The notes beneath the pieces were generated by a model. The model had not been told where the DNA came from. It made no database searches and worked only from the letters and a program-made list of their open reading frames with translations. A program made the translations under genes and the position numbers. Of a stretch of DNA of 64,000 nucleotides, positions 53,601 to 64,000 are shown in pieces; within the stretch, counting starts at the first letter, position 1; each line of letters starts with the position of its first letter. The DNA comes from Curvularia sp. ZM96 (taxonomy: Eukaryota; Ascomycota; Dothideomycetes; Pleosporales; Pleosporaceae). Location of the stretch: positions 7,378,001 through 7,442,000 of the forward strand of contig JAJGBQ010000001.1 of assembly GCA_022457065.1 (NCBI GenBank). The letters are read 5' to 3'.

Positions 53601-54503
53601 TAGTGGGGGGGCATATTCGGATATGTATATAACACATACAGATAACTATGTATAACTACGTGATTTAGTTTGCGTTTTCTATGGCCTTTAGTATAGAGTT
53701 AGTAGCAATAGCACTGAAGAAGCGCACCTTCTCTTTTGGACTTGAACGAAAACATGTCACCCATCTCTTTTCGTTTTCTTAATTCTTTCATTCTGTCATC
53801 TACCACGTCCCTCCCTCCTTGCCATGTTCCCTACCTACAAAAAAGCGAGAGGAGGACCTGCTCAACCGAGACCAAACACACGCTATATCTCTGTTTGCGT
53901 GACACAAAAACGAACGCGCTATGTATATGTATATGTGGTATATGAGAAGTGACGAAAAGACGGGGGTATTACCAAAGTCTCCATCTATCCGAAAACGAAA
54001 ATGGCCCATAACATCCCAGGACAAACGAAAGTCGAAACACCGTACGGGGAAGCCAACGCCCCTTTATCGATGCAAGAAAAAGACAGCGATGACATAGGAA
54101 AAAGAAAAAAGGTGAAAAGAGAGAGAGAAGCCCTTCTATGTGAGGTCTCTCTCTACTGCATTGTTCCCACCAGGGAAACGATCATCGTCTCCCACCCGCC
54201 CAACCAACCCTTCCCTTCGCCAGTATTGTATTCTGAACAAAGAGAGAGGAAGAAGAGAACATAGAAAAGTTCTAATACGGAACCACCATAGAAAGGTGCC
54301 GAGAATGCCATTTTCCCAAAAACGGGTGTTGAATGCCCCCCCAAAAGACCGTATGTAAGTCTCTCTATGATGTAGCAAGACAAGCCAACCAAAGAGTAAG
54401 AAGTAGGAGGTACTGAAGTAGAAAAAAAGAAGGATGGGACAGGAAAGAAAGAGAGGGAGAGCAAGCAAGCAAGTAAGGAGGGGAGAAGCAACACCAAAGT
54501 TGT
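53601..54503. other. convergent intergenic region
   Basis: About 900 bases between the 3' ends of the fused monooxygenase (+) and the next minus-strand gene. Purine-rich runs (GAGAGAGAGAAG, AAAAAGAAGGA) on the + strand near 54.1-54.5 kb produce open but meaningless frames. Nothing else seen. Confidence 0.5.
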
Positions 54504-55758
54504 CTACCCACTCGCCGCGCCCAAACCATCGCAGAGTCTTTTTCTCCACTGCCCACACACATCCTCAAATCCATCCAGTACATCAGCACAAACGCGCTTG
54601 GCCTCTCTCTCTTTCAGCCGGCGGTCCCAATCTCCATGCTCAATGTACTCCTGCGCCTCCTTTGTCCGTTCATTGTCGCGTTTCCAGTCTTGTACCTGCT
54701 CTTTGCTGACTTTGAGTCGCCGCGTGGCATTTACTGTCGTTTGCCGAGACATGTGGAGCGTATCGCTTACGTTTGCGAGATGTTGCAGCAGCTCGCGGCT
54801 CGTGTGCGTGAGGTGGGAGAGCTCGACGAGCGGCTCCGTGGAGCAGTGGGGAAGCAGGTCCAGGGTTAGTTGTATGATTGGGAGAAGTTCTTCGATTGTG
54901 TCGAGGTCGGGTATAATGGGTCGTGGGCCCGAGAAGGAGGCAGCTAGAGATGTGAGAGTTCGGGATTGATGGGTCAAGTGCGTTGTCAGAGCGTCGTGAG
55001 CTGTTTTGAGCCTATTGCCTGTTGTCAGCAAAGATTGCGAGGTTTTGAGTAACCCTGGAGAATGAAGCCTACCTCGTCGATCCGTTCTCTATGGCAATCT
55101 GGCTGCCCAAGTCTCGTAGTTGCTCCGTTACTCTCTTGACCACCTCGTCTGACGGACTTCCATTCTCCTCCATGCCCCGCCGTGCTAGACTCTCAATAGC
55201 AGCCATTCTTGCTTCGAGCGCTGGTGAGATGCCTTCGTTCTCCAGGTCCGAGTCGCCGCCATAGTCGGAGCCGTCATACAGCGACCGTTGCCTATTATGC
55301 TTTTTCGATTTCGCAGCGGAGGCCGGGCTCAGTCCAACTGGTGAAGAGTCTTGCATGGCCACCCCACTATCACGCACACCGTTGATACTAGCCATACTGT
55401 CCACACCATACGAGCCGTCGTGCTCGATGGCTGTACCGATGCCCGCCAGCTCGTCTTGCGACTCGTCCATGTCACCATACTCGCCATCCATAGCCTCTTC
55501 TTCGTCGTCGTCCCATACCTCGCCTAGCTCGTCCGCCAGGTTTCCGAGGCCGTTGCCGTCTCCCCCGCCATCAAAGTGGTGTGCCGGGCTATCCCCAAAG
55601 TCTTGCGACGAGCGCGGTGTTATGGGCGAGTAGCCGGAAGAGCGTCGGTTGAAAGATTGCCGCCTAGAACCAGTGTTGTGGGACATGTCCAGGCTCGAGG
55701 GGTGTCGACGATGCGAGGATAGAGGACGGTGAGTCGGTGTGTCCGGTGGAGAGGACAT
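54504..55758 (-). CDS. conserved-looking coiled-coil protein of unknown function
   Basis: Exon 1 55758-55073 and exon 2 55011-54504 (61-nt intron, GTAGGC donor, CAATAG acceptor) encode 397 residues from the ATG at 55758. The frame is open upstream without an ATG. The N-terminal half is Ser/Arg-rich then acidic (ELGEVWDDDEEEAMDGEYGD), probably disordered and phosphorylated. The C-terminal half is helical: VKRVTEQLRDLGSQIAIENG, LKTAHDALTTHLTHQSRTLT, SDTLHMSRQTTVNATRRLKV and WDRRLKEREAKRVCADVLDG. I do not recognise a named family. The even, structured C-terminus argues for a conserved cytosolic or cytoskeletal protein. No membrane segment. Confidence 0.78.
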
Positions 55759-56751
55759 GGCGCTACCGGTGGATCGAGACCAAAGGGAAATGCGCCGAAC
55801 GCGTCCGAAGTTGGTGAAGTTGCTGGTCAAGGAAAGGCGAGCCGCATTAGGAGAGCCCCAATCGGGGATCTACCGAGAGTAAACAGGGAGCGCAATGCGC
55901 CTTTGTTGCTCAGTACGCTCAGCTGTGGGCGAGATGTGGCCCAACCCCGGTAGACAGTAGCAACAGCAACAGCAGGACGTGCGAGCAGGAGTCGCAAAGG
56001 GGTGGGATATACACGTGGCGGGGTAGCGGGCGTTGTTGACAATGACTGTACCCCTAAAGGTGAGGATGCGGGCTCGGCTACGCAAATGCGCCTCACTGCA
56101 AGGTACGGTGGGCGGAGGAGAAGGGGCGCTTGTGGCACTCGGCGATACAAAGCGAGGGGCGCAACCCAAGGGGAGATTGAACAAGGAAACTTTTGTGCTC
56201 GTTTACCTAACTTTGCTAGCACGGTGTTTTGTTGACGGCTGGTTGCGGTGTTTGGGATTGGCCCAGTCACAAGAGGCCCTTCTTAGGACAAGTGACGCAA
56301 GTAGTAGGGGGATCCTTGTCTTATAGCGACGCCCAACCATCGCAGCCAGCGCGAACGCATGCGGCTCGACTATATATGTACGTATGTAGTTGCTTGCGAA
56401 CATTCACTTCTATAAAGTTTGGGCACAGATTTGGCGCAGTGGCTTGTTCTAGAGTAGTATTGGAAGATTTTGCAATCCTCTCTATCTCAGATCCGTGTCC
56501 TCGTAGGGCTCTATAGCGCACAAAATCCCATCACGCTGTCATAACGCATAAAGGCACCGCGTATGACAATGGCAAGCCGGGCAAGATCCACGCTTGCAGG
56601 CCCCAAAACGCCTTTTGATCTCCAAATTCGTGTCCGAACTTTTGCAAAGTGCCGGCGTAACCTACAGTAGCAACCCATGAAACGATGCCCCCAGAACGCC
56701 TGTGATGCCTATGGAATGCCGCTGAAATAAAGATCGGGGTATGCGCAGCGA
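55759..56751. other. intergenic region
   Basis: Upstream of the coiled-coil protein (-) and downstream of the next minus-strand gene. Overlapping open frames on both strands at 55.8-56.3 kb lack any domain. No RNA gene recognised. Confidence 0.45.
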
Positions 56752-57444
56752 TCATGCTGCTTTGGTCTGGTCAAGGCTGGCGAGCTGCTTCTTGAGCTGC
56801 GTGAAGAAGTCTTGTCCGGTCGTCATGAGGTGCGGCATGGTGCCTGTGTCGAATTAGTTATGACGCCTTTCACAAACAAGCCTCGAATGCCTCACCGCCT
56901 TTGCCCCATGCACCGCTGCTCCTGTTCGACACCGAGTCGCCTGGAACCTTGTGGTATACCGCGGGTTGGTCTAAAAGGCTAAATGTCAGCACTGCTCATG
57001 TCGGTTGCGCAAAGACTAAGTGGCTCGTACTGGCTGTACTCTCGAGGTATTCTACGCCATTGTTAGCCCAAGCTCATCAAGACACCAGACGCAATGTTTC
57101 AATGTCCACAAAGAAACACCATGCTGGAAACATACTCTTCTTGAGGAATTCCTTGACCTCATTCGCATTGAAGTCCTTTACAGGGACATGGTGCTCGGAC
57201 TGGGCCTGAGCTGCTGCCGGCGCCGGGCCTGATGCTTTTGCCTGCTTGGCTCCCCAGACGTTGTTCGTGGGAGCGGGCATGGCCTGCTGCCGTCCACTGT
57301 CCTTGGTGGGGGTGCTTGCGCCCGAGTTGCGGTTGGCTTGACCCTGCCGTCGCCAGCTATAGCATGCGTCAGTACATTGTGGGTGCAGCAAATGCGCAAC
57401 GGGCGCTCCGGTTGGACGTACCGATTCTCACCAGGACCACTCAT
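56752..57444 (-). CDS. small five-exon protein of unknown function
   Basis: Five exons (57444-57422, 57356-57136, 57051-57031, 56970-56896, 56843-56752), introns 65, 84, 60 and 52 nt, encode 143 residues. Exon 3 is a 21-nt micro-exon. It was placed because it links FLKK|KYLESTA|NQPAVYHKV in frame with good splice sites. The chain starts MSGPGENRWRRQGQANRNSG, runs through an Ala/Pro/Gln-rich linker with NNVWGAKQAK, a segment VPVKDFNANEVKEFLKK, and ends in GAWGKGGTMPHLMTTGQDFF and a short helix. WG-containing repeats suggest a short linear-motif or RNP-associated protein, but I cannot name it. Confidence 0.65.
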
Positions 57445-58403
57445 TTTGGGTGCGGAGAAATGGCAGAGGCAAGGAGGGGTCGGGTGGTAGATATACAGCA
57501 AAATGCTGGCAAGCTTTCCAATCGCTCATGCAGCGCGCGAACTGTGTCTGTGCTGTACCAACTAGCCCAATGAGAATGCTCGATGCGACTACCACTGTCA
57601 CCTCTACCGACCAGCTCACTCACTGCTAGCCGCTTGCAGAGCGACGGCGAGGCTCCTTGCAACGATTCGCGAACGAGTGGATGGGCATTTCCCGGGCTGC
57701 CCAATCTGCGCGGATGTGTTGTTCAATCACGTGCCGCATCCTCCAATCGAAACGGCGATAGGGCATGGTGGCAGCACACTAACAACAAGGTTGTCGACAC
57801 CACGACGAACGCGTTCGGTAACAGCTTCTAGCGAGTGGACCACGTCTCTCGTCCCCATAGTTTCTACCGTGGTTGAGGCGAGTCGTGGCCCACTTAGGTT
57901 CCATGACGAAATGGCCGGCATGGCGGCAGCAGAACACGAGGGAACTGGATATCAGCCAGTTCTATTTTAAAGTCAGAGAAAAAGTATGGAGACGGGAGTA
58001 GCAAGAAGCCAAACGAGAGCCTCCGATGCCTGTGGAATGCATTGCGCTATGTCTGTGTAAGAAAAAAAACAAAGCAAGACTGCCAAATCATCACTGGAGC
58101 AGGTCCGTCACCGACTTTTGTCCATCACCAGGGTCCCCAGATACACGGTTACTTTTCGGTAGTGCCTTAGTTGCCTCCAACGGCCTTCCGCTCTTGTGAT
58201 TCGCAGCCACTCTCATCAAGACATATCCATACTCGTTGATAGTTGATATTGACTATCCATTAATAGATTTGCGTCTATTCGTTAACATTTGTTTTGTGCA
58301 TGTCCATCCTGTGTCGTCTCAAGATGCCGACCCTTTCCCTTTCGTGACCGAATGCAACGCCCTCCAACTCCATGCGTGAACGAAGAAAACAATGCAAAAA
58401 AGA
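57445..58403. other. intergenic region
   Basis: Promoter side of the five-exon gene and 3' side of the EF-hand gene. An AT-rich stretch near 58.23-58.29 kb contains TTGATAGTTGATATTGACTA. No supported gene. Confidence 0.45.
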
Positions 58404-59552
58404 TCAAGCTGACGCGGCAGCCTCGGCATTGTCTCCACGACCACTGCCACCGGTCAGATTTGCCAGGAAATCTTGGTATCTAAAAACCTCTCCTCTGCCC
58501 AGGCCCTTGCCTCCCTTTCCAAACGCTCTGCGGCCGCTGAAGGCCTCGACGACCATGTCGATTTCGCGCTCGGTAAGCAGCGTCTCTCCTGGCTGGGGTG
58601 CCGTGTGCAGCAAGGCGTCCTTCAACTCGGCCAAGTCAATCTGGCCGTCATCGTTGTCGTCAAATGCCTCAAAGGCTGCGCTCAGCTCACTCTGATGCGA
58701 GAGGTTGGCCAGCAGGTCGGACAGAGTGGTCAGGTAGGTGGCTAAGTTGATGGACTGTGCGCCATTGAAGTATGTCGACAGCTGCGAGGGTGTGGCGGAG
58801 AGGCCGAGCTGGGACAGCATATCGGCCACGTCTGCGGCGTTGACATGGCCGTCGTCGTCGCGGTCCATGACGCTGAACGACTCTCGCATGCTGTGCAGGA
58901 GAGGCGGGGGCAATTTGGAGAGAGCGTCGCTCGAGGCCATGCGGCGGATGGCTGGTGGCCGGGCTGCCAGTCGCCCGGGCGAAGGCTCGCGTGAGCGCGC
59001 AGGCGAGCGCGGCACAGGTGATGGGGCTGGCGAAAGGCGTGCAAACCGGTCTACATGGGCCTCGACTGGCTTGTCAACCGGCCTCTCGACGACGACCTTG
59101 TCCACGGGCTTGACAGGGTCGACGGGAGGCGACTGTTTGCGGAAGGAAAGCGGTGCCGGTGTGTCTTCCTTGGCGGCGCCCTCGAACATGGCAGCAATGG
59201 AAGCCGTACTCAGAGGGCGCGCCGTGCTCTGTGTCGTAGGGCCAGCATTGCGTGTGGGCGAGACATTACGGCCAGGCGAGGCTGGTGGTTCTGGGGTGCC
59301 CGAGGTGGTGCGCGTATGCAGCCATGGCGGGGGTGTTTGCGATGTCCCGCTGGGAGCGGCGGGGCGGAGGTTTGCTTGCGAAGGGGTCGTAGGCGTGTCC
59401 TTGGGCTTGAGCGGCGAGCTGTTTGGTGTTGAGGGCCGTAGAGTAGAGGGCGATGCCTCTCTGATGGAGCCCGGGCGGCGGAAGGGCGACTGGCGGGGGC
59501 TGTTGAAGGACAGCGGCGAGGGCTTGTAGGGGGTAGGTGTAGTTGACTCCAT
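58404..59552 (-). CDS. two-EF-hand calcium-binding protein with long disordered N-terminus
   Basis: 382 residues from ATG 59552, single exon. Upstream in-frame codons exist, but MESTTPTPYKPSPLSFNSPR is the likely start. Residues 1-205 are Ser/Pro/Thr-rich and disordered with many SP/TP sites. The C-terminal part has a calmodulin-like pair: canonical loop DRDDDGHVNAAD (230-241) and canonical loop DDNDDGQIDLAE (298-309), with flanking helices (HSMRESFSVM; LSAAFEAFDD). A non-canonical region toward the end (EREIDMVVEAFSG) may be a degenerate third hand. It resembles fungal myosin-light-chain or calmodulin-related proteins with N-terminal extensions. Partner unknown. Shares a divergent promoter with the Afi1-like gene. 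Confidence 0.85.
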   Translation of the reverse strand: MESTTPTPYKPSPLSFNSPRQSPFRRPGSIREASPSTLRPSTPNSSPLKPKDTPTTPSQANLRPAAPSGTSQTPPPWLHTRTTSGTPEPPASPGRNVSPTRNAGPTTQSTARPLSTASIAAMFEGAAKEDTPAPLSFRKQSPPVDPVKPVDKVVVERPVDKPVEAHVDRFARLSPAPSPVPRSPARSREPSPGRLAARPPAIRRMASSDALSKLPPPLLHSMRESFSVMDRDDDGHVNAADVADMLSQLGLSATPSQLSTYFNGAQSINLATYLTTLSDLLANLSHQSELSAAFEAFDDNDDGQIDLAELKDALLHTAPQPGETLLTEREIDMVVEAFSGRRAFGKGGKGLGRGEVFRYQDFLANLTGGSGRGDNAEAAASA

Positions 59553-60055
59553 GTGCAGGTTAGTGGTGTGCGTCTGTGGGCGGTGCAGGGCGGTCAGCAT
59601 ACCATAGCGGCGTGAATTTCTTCTGCGCGGCGGCCGGGGCGGCTTTGTTGACGGTGGTTGGTGTTTGGCCCAGCAACCAGCCACCGTCACCGGCCACAGC
59701 CACAGCCGCCGGCCACAGCCACAGCCCACTAGCCACGCTCGCTCTAGACAATCGATAAGCAGCCGGCCTGCACCGCACCCACAGTCGCTGCAGGTGGCCT
59801 GCACGCAGCGGCTGGATGCTCCATCGCCCGCTCCCAGTCCCAGCACCACGGGTGGCCAGCTCGTCACCCTCCCAGGCCCATGTCTTGTCCTGTCTCTCCC
59901 ACTCCCCCTCGCCCTCGACCCCTGCTGGCTGCGGGCATGGCCGTGAGCGTGACACTGGTTTCGGAGCGAATGTGGCATATTGGCGCCCCCTAACGCTAGC
60001 GTCTGTGTAGATCCATAGGCAATGTGAGCACCGCGGAACCGTACAGGAACAGACG
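59553..60055. promoter_or_regulatory. divergent promoter of EF-hand and Afi1-like genes
   Basis: 503 C-rich bases. Contains a direct repeat CCGGCCACAGCCACAGCC at 59690-59707 and 59709-59726, one base apart. Confidence 0.5.
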
Positions 60056-62584
60056 ATGGAGAACATCATGGCCGATGTCATGTCCCAGCGGCCTCAGGGC
60101 ACGGCGGCCGCGCCCCCGGTTGCGCTGCAGCGCCAGCCCTCCTTCTCCTCGTTTCCGCCCTCGCGCTCGCCCTCGACCCGCAATGGCCACTCCTCAAAGG
60201 CCCGCTCGCCGCAACCCCCCATGCTGCGCGAGAGGGACGAGAATGATTCAATACAGTCGGACCGCGACGACTCCCTCAACCTCCCGCCTGCCCCAGACTA
60301 CTCCCGGCCACCCATGAAGCTGCGCTCTCAGTACCCCGCCGATGGCGTCGAGAACCATGTCGAGTACATCCTCGTCGCCTCGTTCGACATTGACCGCGGC
60401 TCCATCATGGAACATCAGTATCCCGCTCCCATCAGCGGCGACGAGACCATGCTGGCCGAGCTCATGCTGCCTGACCAGGCCCACGTGCGAAGCCAGGACT
60501 GGACCATCTTCTTTTTGCACAAGGACACGACCGCAGAGGAGGAGGAGCGCGAGGCTAGGAGAGAGCGCAGGAGACGGAGAAGGAAACGGAAGCAAGGCGC
60601 CGACGCCGACGACGAGGATGACGCGACAGCCGGTACTGCTGAAGGGGAAACTGACAAAGACAACAACAACAATGGCGATCAAGGCTATGACGACGAAGAT
60701 GAAGACGACGACGACGACACTGAAAGCGAGCGTGAGCCAGACCCGGACGGGCCGCCCTTGGTCTACGTCCTGAACCTGGTCAACACAAAGCAGGACAACA
60801 CCGTAAAAAGGTAGGTTCATTGCGCGACGACGAGCTGCCTGACGCTTACCCTACCCAGAGGCGCCATTGTGAAGGCCATGGCCATATGCACCCGTCATCC
60901 CTTCTTACACATATATAAGCCGCTGCTGTTATTGGCGCTCGAGGAGTATTTCAGAGCCCCGGTGTTGGACACGCTGGCTTCGCTTTACAATGCCCTCAAT
61001 TCCATGGACCTTTCACTCCTGCCCAAGCTTTCTGACTTGGAGAACTTTGTGCTAGGCGCCAGCGATGCAAAAGACATGTTCGTAGAAAAGTTTGAGCACA
61101 TGGTTCGCCAGAGAAAGAAGCTCGATGCTGCAAAAGAGTCTGATGAAACTATATCTGACCCTCATTCCAAGAAGAAGACATATACCATTCCTCGCGACAC
61201 GCATGAGTTCGAGTCCAAAATCGATTACAACGGCATTCCCGTTCCCGTCAAAATACCCACTGCCCTGAGTCCGGAAACCGTGGGCGACTTTTCTCTCATC
61301 AAGCTCATCCAGACCTTCTCTACCCCTCACGCAACACAACCACAGCCATTTGCACTGCACCCGCATCTGACGACGAGCGGTGCATACACACATCCAATCA
61401 TTGTACTTGTCAACGCCCTCCTAACGCAAAAACGCATCATCTTCATTGGGCACAACCGCCCTTCAGGCGAGGTTGCAGAGGCCGTGCTGGCAGCGTGCGC
61501 TCTGGCTTCTGGTGGCATACTGCGTGGCTTTGTACGACACGCGTTTCCGTACACTGACCTTACCAAAGTAGATGACCTGCTCAAGGTGCCTGGCTTCATC
61601 GCCGGTGTCACCAACCCTGCCTTCTCCTACAAGCCCGAGTGGTGGGACCTGCTGTGCGACCTTCCTACTGGCCGCATGAAGATTAGCAATCGAATCGAGG
61701 CAGCCTCCCCCACCGAAGGATCCTTGTTTTTCCAGCAGCAAGGTCTTCCCTTAAACGGACTTAGTGGTCCTTCAGGCCTCGACAGCAAGGGTGGTGGCTT
61801 CGACCCTACCGGCGACAGCCAGTTCATGGACAAACTTCTCGACAGCATCGCCAATCGCCACGGAGAGAACGCAATTCGGGCCAAGTGGCGCTCCTGGGTG
61901 CTCAAGTTCACCCGCATTGCAGCTGCTTTTGAAGAGACTGTCTACGGCGCATCAGCACTATATATTGGCGCTCACGAAACCGAAATCGGGGCATACGGTG
62001 TCTCAGGGCACGGCTATGTCTGGCCGGACGAGGGCTCTAAGCTTCGTGAACTCGCTGCCAACGTTCATCGCATCGAAGGCTGGCGCAATACTAGGAGCTA
62101 TTACAGCTGTATCCAGGACCTCGCAAAGGGCTGGGGCAAGAGGCCAGTGCGTGGTCTCGACATGCACCATCAGCACGACAAGTTGCGGTGCCTGAAACTC
62201 ACACATGACCAATCAGCAGCCATATATCTTGCGCTTGCGAGGTGCGTAGAAGACGCAGGTGTACCCACTGACGTGACAAGTCCTTCATCCATCGACCTCC
62301 CATCCATGGCACAGTCACTTAGTATTTCCAACGGATCTGGAAAGAAATCACATGCTCAGCAACAGTACGACACTATTCTTCAACTGCTCTGCGTTGTACC
62401 CGATGCCGGGCTCTTCTACCTCAGCCTGGGCCTTTTCCACCCCAGACAGGATGTCCGCATGGCTGTTGTAAAGTTGTTAGAGAGAATCATGGATCACTCC
62501 GCTGGTCGGCATTACTGGGGTCAATTGGGACGCTTTGCGAAACTGGCGTATTTTAGAGTCAAGAGGGAAGAGGTTCACAAGTAG
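60056..62584 (+). CDS. AFI1: Afi1-like DENN/SPA-domain polarity protein
   Basis: Exon 1 60056-60810 and exon 2 60859-62584 (48-nt intron) encode 826 residues. After a disordered N-terminus, the Afi1 N-terminal (longin/uDENN-like) domain starts at Y104: YILVASFDIDRGSIMEHQYP, then MLAELMLPDQAHVRSQDWTI. A basic then very acidic insertion (about residues 165-240, Arg/Lys-rich followed by Asp/Glu/Asn runs) interrupts the domain before LVYVLNLVNTKQD. The SPA (stabilisation of polarity axis) DENN part follows with KAMAICTRHPFLHIYKPLLL, VNALLTQKRIIFIGHN, and VPGFIAGVTNPAFSYKPEWW. Afi1 binds the Arf3/ARF6 GTPase and helps place polarity factors in yeast. Hyphal-tip function here is inferred. Confidence 0.92.
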
Positions 62585-63027
62585 ACAAGGTAATGTTTGG
62601 CGTTGGGAGGAATTGGATCAATGAACACTACGGGCCCATGTCGCAAAGTCGACAGGATGAGACGATTACAGAAATCTGAATGAATGATATTGTTACCTGC
62701 ATGTCCCTAGTTGACAGTGAGCACTTGGATTTAGCGCAACGCACTCTCCACATCAACCATGTAGTCGGGAAATTAGCCCTTGTTGTTTCTGAGGAGTCAT
62801 GTTTACTCCTATCGATACGCGCATATCCCTGTACTGTAATCTCCAATCTCCGCCCCAAAAACACTGGCCCAAACCCGCTCTGGCCTAAAATTTCCCCCCA
62901 TACCCCTCGAAACCGCGCCTGTACCCTGCTCGTCGCGTCGCAAGCCTCCTGGCAGATTCTTACATCCCATTGTGACTCTGCCTGAAAACTCTGACATTCC
63001 TACACCAATTGCGCAACAATTGCGAGA
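62585..63027. other. intergenic region
   Basis: 443 bases between the Afi1-like stop and the next gene on the same strand. The last part is C-rich (promoter-like). No gene. Confidence 0.45.
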
Positions 63028-63870
63028 ATGCCGTCGTCGAGCGCCACTGTCGAAGCACCAGCCGTCAAGAAGCGGGGGCGCCCCAAGAAAGTCGTAGCAG
63101 AAGATGCAGGGAAACCAGTAGTTGCCGAGGCGAAGAAAGTACCGGCTGTAAAGAAGGCGACTGCAAAAACTGTGGCGGCAAAAGAGAAACCTGTCGAGCC
63201 TAAGAAAGAGAAGAAGACGGCCGCAAAGAAGGTTGCGCCGGAACAGCCTACGCCCGTCACGCCGGCAGCAAGCAAGATATTAGAAGAGGTCCGCGCCAAG
63301 GGGACGTTGAAGACGCTGCCTACACAGGCGGCCAAGACAGAGGGTACTGTGGACGTTAGCAAGACGCCAGCAACTGTACAATCCAAGTCCGCATCATCAC
63401 CACCAACCACCATCACACCACCGATACCAGACCCGCAGACCAAACCCCCTCCAGTCCAGCATACAGCTACACCACCCACCGCCCAACAACAACGAACCAG
63501 CACCATCCCTCTCCCCCGCAAACCCATCCCCGCCCCCTCCCCCCTCCAACACACCACCATCCGCACCTCTCCCTCTCAACGACCCCAACAGCCACCGCCA
63601 AACCCCTACCCCCAGCGCCGGCCCCCAGGCCACTCGCAATACCCATACGGCAACACGCGCATCATCGAGCCGACCCCCGATCTGCGCCTGCCGCCCAAGT
63701 ACAAGCCTGCTGCGCGCCGTGTGAATGCCATTATCGTCAGTTTACCCATTGTGATTGTGTTTGGGTATGAGCTTTGGGCGCGGTGGACGGGGAAGAAGGA
63801 GCGGAGGTTGTTTGGCGATATGCATTCTAGGACGGTAGAGAAGAGGGTGGAAAAAGCGGCTGAGGAGTAA
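63028..63870 (+). CDS. protein with AT-hook-like N-terminus and a C-terminal membrane helix
   Basis: 280 residues, single exon. Residues 12-90 are Lys/Ala/Pro-rich like a histone H1 tail and contain KKRGRPKK, an AT-hook core (GRP flanked by basic residues). The middle is Pro/Thr/Gln-rich. The C-terminal 60 residues are different in kind: LRLPPKYKPAARRVNAIIVS, then a hydrophobic helix (IIVSLPIVIVFGYELWARWTG) and a charged end. I recognise no family. The membrane helix argues that the basic region may contact acidic lipids or act as a targeting segment and not bind DNA. Nuclear-envelope or mitochondrial location are both possible. Confidence 0.75.
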   Translation: MPSSSATVEAPAVKKRGRPKKVVAEDAGKPVVAEAKKVPAVKKATAKTVAAKEKPVEPKKEKKTAAKKVAPEQPTPVTPAASKILEEVRAKGTLKTLPTQAAKTEGTVDVSKTPATVQSKSASSPPTTITPPIPDPQTKPPPVQHTATPPTAQQQRTSTIPLPRKPIPAPSPLQHTTIRTSPSQRPQQPPPNPYPQRRPPGHSQYPYGNTRIIEPTPDLRLPPKYKPAARRVNAIIVSLPIVIVFGYELWARWTGKKERRLFGDMHSRTVEKRVEKAAEE

Positions 63871-64000
63871 GGTGCTGCAATAATGAAGGTGATGATGATG
63901 ACGATGACTCATGTGTAATATCTAATTTGTACATGGCATGAGGAAAATGAAGGAATAGTCTCTCTGTTTGATAAAATATATCACCCTTCAGGGGAAAGTA
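63871..64000. other. 3' flank at window edge
   Basis: AT-rich 3' region with a GATGATGATGACGATGA run. No feature beyond that. Confidence 0.4.

Noticed and set aside
55827..56270. Possible upstream exon for the coiled-coil protein gene
   Set aside because: The frame has no recognisable content, and no convincing donor joins it to the exon at 55758.
1..64000. CRISPR array, bacterial operon signals, rRNA genes, viral or LINE/LTR polymerase remnants
   Set aside because: None seen: no regularly spaced direct repeats, no ribosomal sequence and no reverse transcriptase, integrase or transposase motifs on either strand.

Overview
The window is nuclear DNA of a filamentous ascomycete. Most genes are interrupted by short introns of about 48-84 nt with GTATGT/GTAAGT-like donors, CTAAC-type branch points and CAG/TAG acceptors. 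The genes include fungus-specific families (Zn2Cys6 and bZIP regulators, GPR1/FUN34/YaaH transporter, Dsc4-like DUF1746, Afi1-like DENN protein). Small secreted cysteine-rich proteins, an AT-rich repeat-bearing island and clustered aromatic-catabolism genes fit a Dothideomycete, most likely a plant-associated member of the Pleosporales. The genus cannot be read from the sequence.

Layout. 1-12.9 kb is gene-poor: one bZIP regulator (3.7-5.3 kb) surrounded by long GC/pyrimidine-rich and microsatellite-bearing non-coding DNA. 12.9-28.9 kb is an ordinary housekeeping block: Dsc4-like membrane protein, Rcf1-type respiratory supercomplex factor, SMP-30/gluconolactonase-like protein, a Kex2-type secreted cysteine-rich protein, a BolA protein, an ACSF3-like acyl-CoA (malonyl-CoA) synthetase, an acetate/ammonium-type transporter, an AAA ATPase and a mitochondrial-looking protein. 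A tRNA-Val(UAC) gene with an intron lies at 29.3 kb.

29.4-35.5 kb is an AT-rich accessory island. It holds two copies of a tRNA-derived SINE, two hAT-type MITEs (one with a perfect 16-bp terminal inverted repeat and a perfect 8-bp target duplication), and a small secreted eight-cysteine protein gene whose TATA box lies directly beside the intact MITE. It also holds relics, one of them another cysteine-patterned reading frame.

35.6-53.6 kb reads as a catabolic cluster for an aromatic or plant phenolic compound. It contains a fumarylacetoacetase-family hydrolase, a cupin, a CocE/NonD-type hydrolase, a LigB-type extradiol (DODA-like) dioxygenase, a regulator carrying two C2H2 fingers plus a Zn2Cys6 domain, an MFS transporter, a membrane-tailed aldehyde dehydrogenase homologue that has lost its catalytic cysteine, a small unknown protein, and a flavin monooxygenase fused to an acetoacetate-decarboxylase-like domain. 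The expected logic is hydroxylation, ring cleavage, C-C hydrolysis and decarboxylation, with import or export by the MFS protein and control by the local regulator. A 9-mer, CCCCCACAT, is repeated exactly in three of the intergenic regions, with weaker forms in two more.

53.6-64 kb returns to conserved cellular genes: two conserved proteins of unknown function, a two-EF-hand protein, an Afi1-like polarity/DENN protein and an AT-hook-like/transmembrane protein. Exon boundaries were assigned by eye from splice consensus and reading-frame continuity. Function calls come from recognised motifs and were not checked by any database search.
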